A stretch of 64,000 nt of DNA from Seison nebaliae (taxonomy: Eukaryota; Rotifera; Pararotatoria; Seisonacea; Seisonidae): positions 1 through 64,000 of the forward strand of contig JALJEE010001021.1 in NCBI GenBank assembly GCA_023231475.1, in the 5' to 3' direction. Below are positions 54,049 to 64,000 of this stretch, piece after piece (position 1 is the stretch's first letter; each line of letters opens with the position of its first letter). The notes under the pieces are model-generated. The model saw nothing but the letters and a program-made list of their open reading frames with translations, ran no database searches and was not told the DNA's origin. A program made the translations under genes and the position numbers.

Positions 54049-56573
54049 ATGTCGACAATAAAACTGATTCTCAACCTGAAAAAAACCGATATCGTCTTCC
54101 TCGTTTATCTGGCGTATGAAGATTATGAATGGATAGAAAAAGAAGTCGTTTTCACCAATGTCCAAGGGAAAACGAATCTTTACAATCAACTCCCACAAAC
54201 TTCCCTTCCTTCACTTATCAATTATGTGATATATTTATCTCGAACTCAAGAACCGTTTGATGGAGGAAGAATTTTTCGAAGGGAAATACCTTTCAAATTC
54301 TCAGGATATTTTCCTCATACAATCTTTAGATGTTTATTGAACAAACACAGCCATTATCGTATCGTTGATCAACATCCAGGTTATTATCAATTTCCCGAAG
54401 ATAGAATTGAAAATGAAAACAAACAACATATGTTTGATCTGTTGGCAATTAGTATGATATGGCACATTTTACAAAAGTTAAGATTGCCGCTCATGGAAAT
54501 GGAAGCTTACTTCTTCGATCATTTATATTTCTATGAAGATCAAATATTGCACTTGGGCAACTATGGAGACAAACAGAATTTCTTAATAAGATATTCAACA
54601 AACTCTCCTCCATTGCCACATGAGAAGAAAACTGATTCACATACTCTTCATATTCCTTCGTCAGGACCAATGTTGTTCACTTTCACTTTCGAGAAGAAAA
54701 CAATCGAATTCTTAATCTTCGTCCATAAAAAACCGAAAGTCTCATATTCTTCCTATCAATTTTTTTCAATTTAAATATTTCATCTCAGTATTTTCTCATT
54801 AAGAGAAACAAATGTTTAAATAATGTTCTTATTATGGAGCCGAAACAATTTGGTGGCGAACAAAATAAAGTTTCCATTTTAATCTTTTCAACAGATAATT
54901 TGTAAACTTTCATTCTCTTCAATTCTCTCCCAATTCCACTATTGTAAATATTCTACCATCATATTTCCATAATGCAGGTTTTCTTATTATTTTTCATTTT
55001 CCTACCGTCATTTTTCCCGTACCCTAAAAGGAGAATGGATTGAGAATTATCGATGATGAATTTGAATATGATTATGTGTTCGCTCTAGAGAAAGTACCGA
55101 ATTTGGATGAGAACATCAACGAGAAGAGTAAAGCGATTATGAGAAATACAGAAATGTTGGAGAAGTTCAAAAAAAGAATAAAGAAGAATAGTACGATTCT
55201 GATAAAGACGGTGGAGGATTTAAACGACGAATTAATATTATACGAAGTTCAAGATAGAGCTCAACCTATTCAATTAATACAACTCTACTATACTCCTTTT
55301 GTTAACAACAGAAGATATTGTACAATTCGACGATGTGGAAATTATCGAATTTGTTGTAAAGATAATCCAAACTTTTATTTGGATTTAGAGGTAACAGGTC
55401 TCTCCATTCGCATCCGAATATTTGAAAATTATCCTTCGTTTATGTTTCACTCTTTTAGAATCAAATGATTATTGTCATTCTGAGATTGTTGATCCCATTT
55501 TAACAATAACTCAAACTTCATCTGAAGATTTCCGATTATATGCTCAACATGAAGATTTGAACGCTACGATATATATGACAATTAGTCCCGATACCGGCCA
55601 TGTTTCCCTCCTTCACATTTCATCATTTTCATTCATATTCAATTAGTTCAGTAATTATAACACACAAAATCCGATAATGTTAGGAAAATATATTGAAGAT
55701 AAACTCCTCTATATCTTCATACAAACAGCGTACGGTTATAAAAAATTAGTGAAGTTACTTATATTATTTATTGTTCATTGTAAAAAAATGTTTCGATAAA
55801 AGAGAATTGAATAAAATTAGATTATTCAAATGTCCAATACAACTGAATGTAATGGACCAACATGGAAATAATCTTTCCTTCCAATCTTCTCCTAACGAAT
55901 TAGAAGTTTCTCTTTTTTCTCCAATTCCCTAAAATCATTATTTTCAATATATATTTTAATAACAGTTCCAATTAAAATTGAACAAAGTAGCCACATTTAA
56001 GATTCCACCGAATATCAACCGAATTAGTATGAATGGCGTCTGTTCGAACAGTATAATTATTGGACGATTATTCTCTAAGCACGATGTAAGTTCGCCCCTA
56101 CAAGTTCCATAAGAAATTCCTAAATTTTTTAAAATATCATTTCATCTTTTCAGGTCATTCGTTCTCCATCATTCTCTTTAAATCTGTTTGTCCAATCAAA
56201 CAAAAATTTATTAGCAATTACTTCCAATATTTCCAATAAGAAAAATGATGAATATATCATTGAACTATTTAGAAAGGCCGACCAAAATGATGAGAAAATA
56301 ACGGAGAAACGAATGATCCCCCAAAACTTTTATGTATTTAAGGATTGTGATATAAGTTTCGGTTCTTACCAAGTTATACTGACAAGGACTCCAAAAGAAG
56401 AAGATGGCAATTCAGAAAATCATACAACTGAGAAATTCAATTCGAATATTGTGCAGTTCGAAAATGATAACGGATTACGTAGACGTCATTTGGGAACGGT
56501 CAAAAAGAATGGTGGAATTCTTTATTATTCTTTAGAATTTGCCACAATCCAAGAAGATGAATTTTCATGGTGA
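54049..56573 (+). CDS. Unrecognised multi-exon protein, about 640 aa
   Basis: Seven exons join without a stop: 54049-54738, 54789-54869, 55031-55397, 55459-55601, 55647-55748, 55976-56095, 56154-56573. Composition is that of a soluble globular protein with many Tyr, Phe and charged residues and no signal peptide, membrane helix or low-complexity tract. Stretches such as PFDGGRIFRREIPFKFSGY and YRIVDQHPGYYQFPEDR look conserved in character but match no family I know. A Cys-rich patch (RYCTIRRCGNYRICC) lies in exon 3. The second and fifth introns (161 and 227 nt) are longer and less certain, so one or two small exons may be missed or the model could be two genes. The start is the first ATG after CAG. 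Confidence 0.6.
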
Positions 56574-56730
56574 AATTATGTCCATTGTTCTTTAACCACA
56601 ATCCGATTTTGTTTATGAATAAATAATTGAATTTTTTCTTCAGCTAATTTTGTTTAATAAAATATTTTTCTGATTATTTAAGAGCATTCCACTTCTTAAG
56701 ACTATTATCTCTTCGTTCGTATTAAAAGTT

Positions 56731-57643
56731 GTGGAGAATCTCATTTTATTCCGCTATCGACATATCTTTTTCTCTTCATCATATCAATTTGCATACCGAT
56801 CTTCGTGTCGCGGTACATATCCTCTTCCCTTCCTCCTTCGTTCAGCTATATCTGATGCTAAAGAAAAGAAAGTTTCTCTACACATTCTCGACGCATCATT
56901 CGCTCTTAATTATCTGTGTCGTCATAACGTCGAGACTCCTCTCCTCAGATTTCTATATCATCTTTTCTACCAATCTACGGGGCGTGTCTTCATCGGCGAT
57001 CGACTCAGCGAAATATTTCACATCAATTCCGGTGTTTGTCAAGGTCATTGACGAAGTTCTTCGTCATCTGAATGACTCACGTGACATCCACATAGGAAAC
57101 AATTCGTTTCCACATGTCATGGCTTACACAGACGACATAGATCGTTCTCTGCGTCATCTAAAACAATCTTATCAACGTTTATCTCTATTTCTCACGCAAA
57201 GAGATGTATCCATTAATCCGTCAAAAAGCTGTTTATTATCAACCGGTCTACGTTCTTTCTCGACTATTCCTCTTAAATCCTCCACTATCTTTCTCGGTTC
57301 AACTATTGATTTCTACAGCCTATTCTCCGTTGCGTTAGATCATATTCGCAACAAATTATGCAAAGCTTTCTTCTCTCCCAAAACGAAATTCACTCCTTTA
57401 AAATCACGTTTACAGCTTTTTAAGAGTTTAGTTCTTTCCTTATATTCTCTGGAAACGATTTTCGTATGCAGTCAACGCTCGTTCTTGTCAAATGACCGCG
57501 CTTACAATCGCCTTATTAGGAGATTAGTTTGTTGTTTTCACAGATGTAACCGTTCTCTGCTTTTCGCAACAATCCGTCTTCCTCCCTTACCCATTTTCTT
57601 CTCCCGTCGAATTTTTACTCCTATCGACAAAATCGCCGAATAA
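56731..57643 (+). mobile_element. Decayed LINE reverse transcriptase
   Basis: Two plus-strand frames together recover a reverse transcriptase. The first (56731-57051) reads FAYRSSCRGTYPLPFLL and later HINSGVCQG, the conserved G-x-x-QG motif. The second (to 57643) has AYTDDI in place of YADD, INPSKSCLLS, FLGSTIDFYS and RAYNRLIRRLVCCF. The switch of frame near 57050, the altered YADD box and the absence of an endonuclease show a truncated dead copy. The 5' end lies just after the stop of the preceding gene. Ends are approximate. Confidence 0.8.
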
Positions 57644-58415
57644 TAATAATAATATTCTCATTATTTAATAAGATAAATAAAATTTTATATATATTACGAT
57701 AATGCTCAAGCGGAATATAAGACCTTATACTGGTCTTTCTAGTTCTTCTTTTCTATTTGAATTTCCTAAAATTTCTACTAGTTAATTTTTCATCTGTTCT
57801 AACAGCTTGATACAACTATATGGTTAACGAGACAAGACTATAATATACATTTTTAATTATTATGATTATAATTAATTCATGAAATTAGTTTGGTTTGTAT
57901 GATATGGACATGTCGGTTAACCCCTCAATGAAAAACAAATAATTATTCTAATAAGAATTATATTTGTTACTCAATGATTGGAAATATTTTTATCATGTAA
58001 CGATGAAGAGAATGTTGTAATGTTCAATGATTAAATGGAATAAAAGTAATGAATTATCATTGATTTTATTTATGTTATTTATTAATTAATTTATTTATCA
58101 CTTTTTTTGATTTTATAAAAATATTGAAATTATCAAGTGACTAAATTATTAAGAATTAAAATATTGCATAAATTTGATGACGAATAAATATTCTCAGTAT
58201 TTTATCGATCCGTGTTAAATATGTTCGACCAGAAGAGTGGAAGTGATACGTTAAGATATGTTATATGATATTATGACCGTATGTCTGATAAAGAAGTGAA
58301 TTGGATGATAAATAAAATGAAGTGAAATGATTTGGAATGAATTAGTTTATTTGTTTAATTTTCTATCTTTCATTCTGTTTATATTTGTCTGACCGTAAAT
58401 TGGGTTTGTTTTGTA
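57644..58415. other. Intergenic
   Basis: AT-rich spacer between the LINE remnant and the PIERCE-like gene. No gene or RNA is seen. Confidence 0.4.
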
Positions 58416-58736
58416 ATGGAACCTGAAATTCCAAAATTTTCATGTTCGAGAGAGAATGTGGGGAAACAGAAATGTTTTATTACAGGCAATTGTGTATTCT
58501 CTTGTCCATGTCCACCAGCAACTAAAGAGGCATTGACGGACAAAGGCAAACACGAATGGTTCCAATATTATACGACGGTCAAATCGAATCCCATTTTCCA
58601 TACGACATCGAACGATTATGGATTGAAAAAACCGACAATTCATACGATGCCTACACGTTTCCATTCGACTCCACATGGTTTCTCAGAGAATTTGTTGAAA
58701 TGTGGAATGCATAAGAATGAAGCCTTCTTACTCTAA
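58416..58736 (+). CDS. PIERCE1/2-like protein of microtubule doublets
   Basis: A single-exon frame of 106 aa. The C-terminal half, TTSNDYGLKKPTIHTMP then GFSENLLKCGMHKNEAF, matches the conserved core I remember for the PIERCE (C9orf116-type) family: SN-x-x-YG, PTVHEMP, FS-x-x-L and GM-x-x-N. Those proteins bind inside ciliary doublet microtubules. The N-terminal half is Cys-rich (CVFSCPCPPATK) and unlike the vertebrate sequence. In an arthropod the likely site would be sensory cilia or a sperm axoneme. The identification rests on short motifs only. Confidence 0.6.
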   Translation: MEPEIPKFSCSRENVGKQKCFITGNCVFSCPCPPATKEALTDKGKHEWFQYYTTVKSNPIFHTTSNDYGLKKPTIHTMPTRFHSTPHGFSENLLKCGMHKNEAFLL

Positions 58737-58949
58737 CGATGATTGAGAGGTGGGGGAATTAGAAGATTTGTTGATAAAGAAAACCGATGTAATCCCGATA
58801 TAAGAATTTTAATGTTTATTTAATAAATGAATTTCCGTTTTATCATCTCCACCCAACATCTATTGACATTTATCAATAGATATTCGGTAGAGATTGGAAA
58901 TATAGAATAGGCGAAAGGAAAGAATGTTTCGTAAATATTTTTTGTATCG

Positions 58950-60792
58950 ATGATAATCTTTAAATCTCTTATAGTCTTCTTCATCATAACTCAACCAATT
59001 CCATTTCTTTCTGAACAAATAAAAAAGTTTCTTTCATTCCAAGCAATATGGCAACCGGTTGGTGAACGTGCATCTTTACATTCGGAACGACGTGAAAAGA
59101 ATCTTTTTCAATATAATTCCGGTTATTCATATCGAATTGTCTGTTATTTCGCCAATTGGGCTGCAAAACGACGTTCGACTGTTGGAAGATTAATACCAGA
59201 AGATGTTGATCCGTTTCTTTGTACTCACATCAATTTTGCTTTTGCCAAAGTCTCTCCAACCACATTGGAACTCATTCCGTTTGAAGCTGATGATACGGAG
59301 GGATGGAATGGTGGTCCAGTTTGATGATATTATCTCAATTTCCTTTATCAAAATTTTCTCTATAGGGAATGTATGGAAGATTGATTGCATTGAGAAGAAA
59401 GAATATTCAATTGAAGATAATGTTAAGTGTAGGTGGTTGGACGGCGGCGTCGAAAGGTTTCAACGAAGCTTGTCAATCCATCTCAAATTTGTTCATTTTC
59501 CATTAAATTCATTTCAAACACATAAAATTTTTGTTAGGAAGAAATTTGCCAATAATGTTGTGAAATATATTCGGAAATATTCGTTTGATGGATTCGATAT
59601 TGATTGGGAATATCCCGGTGCGAAAGATCGAGGTGCAGCGAAAGGAACTCGAGAGAAATATACAGAAATGGTGAGGGTTTAGTAGTTGTCTTCTATGTCT
59701 CTCCCATATTTCTTCTATGAAGATCTTACGTGAAACATTTAACAAAGATGCTGCAGAGAATGGAAAGAATAAAATTCTTTTAACAACAGCTACAGCGGCG
59801 GCAGAACATCGAATAGAAGAAGGATATGAAGTTGAGAAAATATGCAAGTTCCATCACTTCTTTCTCCAAATATCATATTTTGGTATTAGATATTTCGATT
59901 TTATTAATGTCATGACATATGATTATCATGGTGCTTGGGATGGTGTTACTGGTCATAATAGTCCGTTATTTGGTCGTCCAAATGAGAATGAGAAACATTT
60001 GAATTGGAATATCGTTGGGAAAATTATTGAAAGAGATTTCGTTTTAAATTTTTTCAAATTAGAATTCGTCAATGTTCATTTGGCACGAATTAGGTTGTCC
60101 TCGATCAAAATTGAATATTGGAATTTCCACATATGGAAGAACATTTCAAATTTCGAAGGAAAACTTATCGAAGAGATTTGGTACGAAGGCAAGAGCTGCT
60201 ATGGCTGGTGAACATACCAGTTAAGAATTGATATTGACGTTCCAAAATTCTTTTTTAATTTTCAAAGGAGAATCAGGTGTTTTAGCATATTTTGAGATAT
60301 GTGAGAAATTGAAGAAACCTTCAATGAATATTTATTGGCATCGACAACATGACATCTCTTATGCATTCGATTCACAATATGGATTATGGATCGGTTATGA
60401 TAATATTCGATCAGTTGAAAATAAAGTTAATTTATGAATATAGATTCATTTCATTGATGATTTGTATATAGATGAATTATTTGAAACGAAATGGTTTTGG
60501 AGGTGTGATTATTTGGTCACTCGATTTAGATGATCATACCGGTACCGTTTGTAACGAGGGCAAATTTCCCATCATCTCCACCATCAAACAATCGTTGACA
60601 AATAAATTTATTGATTTCGATTCGTTTCATCTACGTTATCGAAATTTGGATGATCGAGAATTTGATGATTTTTCTTATCGTATCACTCAGAGAAGAAATA
60701 ATGAATTAAGTAATTATCATTCCATTACCTTCACTTTCCAAACTCTCATTACGTTGTCGAGTTTGACGCGAATGTTCCCGCAACTTCTTTAA
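58950..60792 (+). CDS. GH18 chitinase, secreted
   Basis: Eight exons (58950-59318, 59366-59490, 59538-59670, 59723-59847, 59890-60013, 60063-60219, 60268-60425, 60472-60792) give 503 aa. A signal peptide (FKSLIVFFIITQPIPFLS) is followed by a complete GH18 barrel: YRIVCYFANWA, IMLSVGGWTAASKGF, the catalytic SFDGFDIDWEYPG with the acid Glu, NVMTYDYHGAWDG, NIGISTYGRTF, QYGLWIGYDN and GGVIIWSLDLDD. All catalytic Asp/Glu positions of the DxxDxDxE motif are present, so it should be active on chitin, in moulting or gut. There is no chitin-binding domain after the barrel. The C-terminal tail is Arg/Phe-rich, and its last 87 bp overlap the coding end of the minus-strand receptor gene. Confidence 0.93.
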
Positions 60793-63700
60793 ATGAGAAC
60801 GACATTTCGTATGACGACCATCAATTTTTCGATGGTTCTTATTTTTCCGTTTATCTCGCAAATATTTTAGAAATAATCTCTTCTCCGTATTGACACCTGT
60901 ATTACATGTGATTTGTTGTTTGGTGTTTACATCGGTCAATTTCTCAATTGGAGTAAATAAAACTTTCGAATGAATCTTCTCATTAATCGAATAGAATCGT
61001 CGACTCCAAATTTTTGGTGGAGTAATTGTTGAAGTGACTTGATCGTTATCATTCTCCTCATGTTTCTTATGTGCATTTAATAAAATTAAATGATAATTTG
61101 AGAGTTGTTTATTCATATATTCCAATTCATTAATCTTCGACATACAATTATTTAGAGATTTCTCTAATTCATCAATCTTCATCGTATGTTCACTACAATT
61201 CCCACTAATCGAACATCGCGTAGTACTAATTGGAGGAACTTTCGATGGAGAAGAACATGAGACATTCGTTCTTGTAATATCATCATAATCTTTAATTGAT
61301 GGATTATCTCTAAGATTTATTACAATTTTACTATTCTCATTTCCAAGTGGACATTGTTTCTTTTTATATAAATGAATCAATTTTGAACCTGTGAAGATTG
61401 GGAAGATATATAAAATCTTTTATATCATCAACTAACCGAATATTAACATTAGTGATAATGTTATAGTGACATGTGTGTGTATGAAACATGCGGCCAATGT
61501 TCCATCTGGTCCCCAAATAGTTCTAATTAGTAAACTGAAAGAAAATAAAAGAATGAATAAAGGAAAAATTAGAATAAACGAAGCGGGATAGATGATACAA
61601 GTACAAATGGTTTCATTATAAATGGCAATACCAATTAATCTACTTTCATTCAATAATGATGGTGCTCGACGTACCAAATATGAGAGTCTCGTACCCCATG
61701 CCAATATGATGAATCTAGCTGAAAATAAGAAGATGATTAATGAAAATTGGAGAGTAGAGATCAAACCCAAAAATGCTGAATGATCCCACCAATCTGTTTT
61801 ACATAAATAAGCAATTAAATTATCTGCCGTTTTGACTGAAATTCATCAAATTAATAGAAATAATAAAATGAATGATTGAATTGAACTTTGTTGTCTACTC
61901 GATCTGGCGACGACTGTTCGAATAGCGAGAAAACCAACCACCACTAACACCATCGTCATCAAACGACGCATTAACATCGAATCCGATATTTTTATGGTTC
62001 TTGCTGATTTGATTTGGAATACGACGGAGATCCTCCATGTCTTCAGCATTAGAGCACCATAATAACCGATGAAACCGAGATCTCTTAACAGATAGATGAA
62101 AGTGCAAGTTATGGTGGTTGGATTTAATGCATAAAGAACGATCTACATAATTGCCAGTGGGAAAAAGGAATTGATGAAAGAAATCGAACTTGAGTGTATG
62201 TCAATAATGAACTACATAAGATGATTTGCATCAATAATGGAGACGAACTTTTGATGATCTGATAAATGAAGGAAATGAAAGAAATGAATTTAAAGAAATG
62301 AATGAAAACTCTTTCGCCAGAATATTTAATTAACATGAGGAGGAAGGAGAAAAAGAGGAGGATAGATATAAATCCAGTTGTTGACATACAAATATTACGG
62401 AATACTTTGTTGGCTAATAAGAGACATGTTGTATTATCAGTACAAGTAACACATCCATCTGCACATTTCAAACATTTCAATTCATCGTAATTGTATTGAG
62501 AATGAATACGATTCATCTTGTTCTCATATAATTGTTCAACCGCTTCACCATTATAACTCCATATTGTCTCATTATGCACAAGATTTTTATCAGATAAACT
62601 CGAATTTCGATAAATTAATGGGAAATAGTAGCCGTCTTCACATATACAGGAATATGAACCACGACGAAAACCCAAACCAGATTTGTATTGACAACTCGAT
62701 TTTTTAATACATTTGTTGGTATTCCTAAAAACTTTATCTTCTCCATCACATTGATTGATGTCAACTTTCCTCAAATCGATATCGATTCCACTCGTACCTC
62801 TAGTGAAAGAAGGAGTTTTAAAGAAAGTTAATAAAAATTAAGAAACTTGAAATGATATCGATTATTTGTATAACCGAAAAATGGAATAGTATATGTCATC
62901 ATCCAAATGAATCCGCCACCACAATCAAAATATGGTTTCGACCAATGCCCATCATCATAAGAGACTTCTAAGGAAGATTTCTTTTGAAATGATTTATTTC
63001 GATAATATGATATTGATTGTACATCATGAATCTTTTCCTGGTAATAATCCTTTAATTTGCCAACGGCTTTATTACGTGCATTGGAGAACCAATCGTTGTC
63101 CTCTTCCATATAATTATATTGAGCAGACAAATCTTTTGTTACGATTAAAGTAGAATTATGTCGATAAGCATAAGGACAAAATAATTTCTCATTTCCCGTT
63201 TTACTAGAAATAGGGATAGATAAATTAAATTCATTCTCATCATAACAATTTCCAGCTGCATAAATATTTTCATTCGCATCCACCATTCGTCGTACCATCA
63301 AATAAAAGAGATCAATCCTTTCCATCAATGTCAATTTGAATGGATATCGATTTTTCCAGAAATCGGTGAGAACATTCGCTCGTGTTACAGCCACTTGGGC
63401 TTCACGACGGAAACGTTGAACACCATAATGTGTCTCAAATTCATCACCCAACATCTCATCGGTACCGAGTTTACAATTGTGTTTGTTATCTTCGATTCGT
63501 TTGAGAAGATTGAGAAATTTGCCAATCTTATCGATATATTGTATTGGACCTTCGCGTTCATGAGGTTGTTGAGTTGTATATCGTCGTTTGTGATTGAGAG
63601 TTTTATCTGATAATATTGTGCGGAGTGCATTGAGGACAATAAAAGTGGTTGATGGTTTCATGAGAGAATCATACTGATTCGTATCAACATGACCATGTTG

Positions 63701-63856
63701 TTTATGACGACGAATTTCATTCAGGTAGGTAGAATTGGTGTTAAAGAATATGGCGACACGGTCTTCATACGTCAACGATAATTTGACAAAAAGAAGAATT
63801 ATGAATAGGAATATCAGTTGGCAATTAATGAATTCTTTAATAGGCAATCCTGTCAT
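60706..63856 (-). CDS. Class C GPCR of the GPR158/GPR179 type
   Basis: Seven exons (63856-62847, 62799-62310, 62258-62190, 62142-61887, 61835-61580, 61534-61437, 61388-60706) give 953 aa. A signal peptide (FLFIILLFVKLSLT) leads into a long ectodomain with DCGGGFIWMMTY and then an EGF-like Cys module (NKCIKKSSCQYK, GFRRGSYSCICEDGYYFP, LKCLKCADGCVTC). The seven-helix part includes RRAPSLLNESRLIGIAIYNE, equivalent to the VRTVPSAF-type loop of GPR158, and HTHVTITLSLMLI. The tail has a predicted coiled segment (KIDELEKSLNNCMSKINEL) and a basic end. Vertebrate GPR158 is reported as a glycine-sensing metabotropic receptor; ligand binding here is unknown. The tail is much shorter than in vertebrates. 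Confidence 0.88.
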
Positions 63857-64000
63857 TAAGGAACATGAATTTGATATTTTGAATTCAACAGGATGAATCG
63901 ATTTAATTGGAACATATCTTCATTCTTCCGCAAAAAACGAAAAAAAAAACAGTTAATTACATTCAAACATTCTATTGAGATATAGGAAAAGGAAAATGAT

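Overview
The window is eukaryotic nuclear DNA. It is strongly AT-rich, has one tRNA gene, and its protein genes are split by very short spliceosomal introns, most of them 41-72 nt. The gene set is metazoan: AMPK alpha, a paired domain, a paired-like homeodomain, a chitinase with signal peptide, and a GPR158-like receptor. Small introns, compact spacing and Asn/Gln homopolymers suggest an arthropod. An acariform (astigmatan-type) mite is my best guess, by inference only.

Layout. 0-2 kb: the 5' part of a secreted Cys-containing protein (minus), a seven-copy 128-bp tandem repeat and a slightly decayed tRNA-Phe. 3.4-6.3 kb: AMPK alpha (minus). 8.6-12.1 kb: QSOX (plus) and a small one-pass membrane ORF that may be its alternative 3' end. 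12.5-22.1 kb: a dense minus-strand block with NSUN5, a SANBR/KIAA1841-like BTB protein, an ARM/HEAT-like protein with an acidic tail, a degenerate protein kinase and an NHL-repeat protein. 24.8-26.5 kb: a DOMON/cytochrome b561 reductase (plus). 30.2-33.0 kb: gamma-glutamyltransferase (plus). 33-37 kb: an island of decayed non-LTR retrotransposon sequence. 37.1-41.3 kb: ELP1 (plus). 43.8-48.9 kb: an ALX-type homeobox gene (plus) facing a PAX6-class paired-domain gene (minus) that has no homeodomain. 51.9-56.6 kb: ERAL1 (minus) divergent from an unrecognised multi-exon gene (plus). 56.7-57.6 kb: a second decayed LINE. 58.4-63.9 kb: a PIERCE-like single-exon gene, a GH18 chitinase (plus) and a GPR158/179-like receptor (minus); the last two overlap at their 3' coding ends.

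The genes do not form a pathway, though several serve RNA and translation: NSUN5 (rRNA m5C), ELP1 (tRNA wobble uridine) and ERAL1 (mitochondrial small subunit).

The most striking observation is the splice donor. I placed 69 introns by eye, using reading frame and family homology. About 58 begin GTT and only about 7 have the purine at +3 that the usual metazoan GTRAGT donor calls for. This suggests an unusual 5' splice-site code and also explains why naive gene finders would break these genes.
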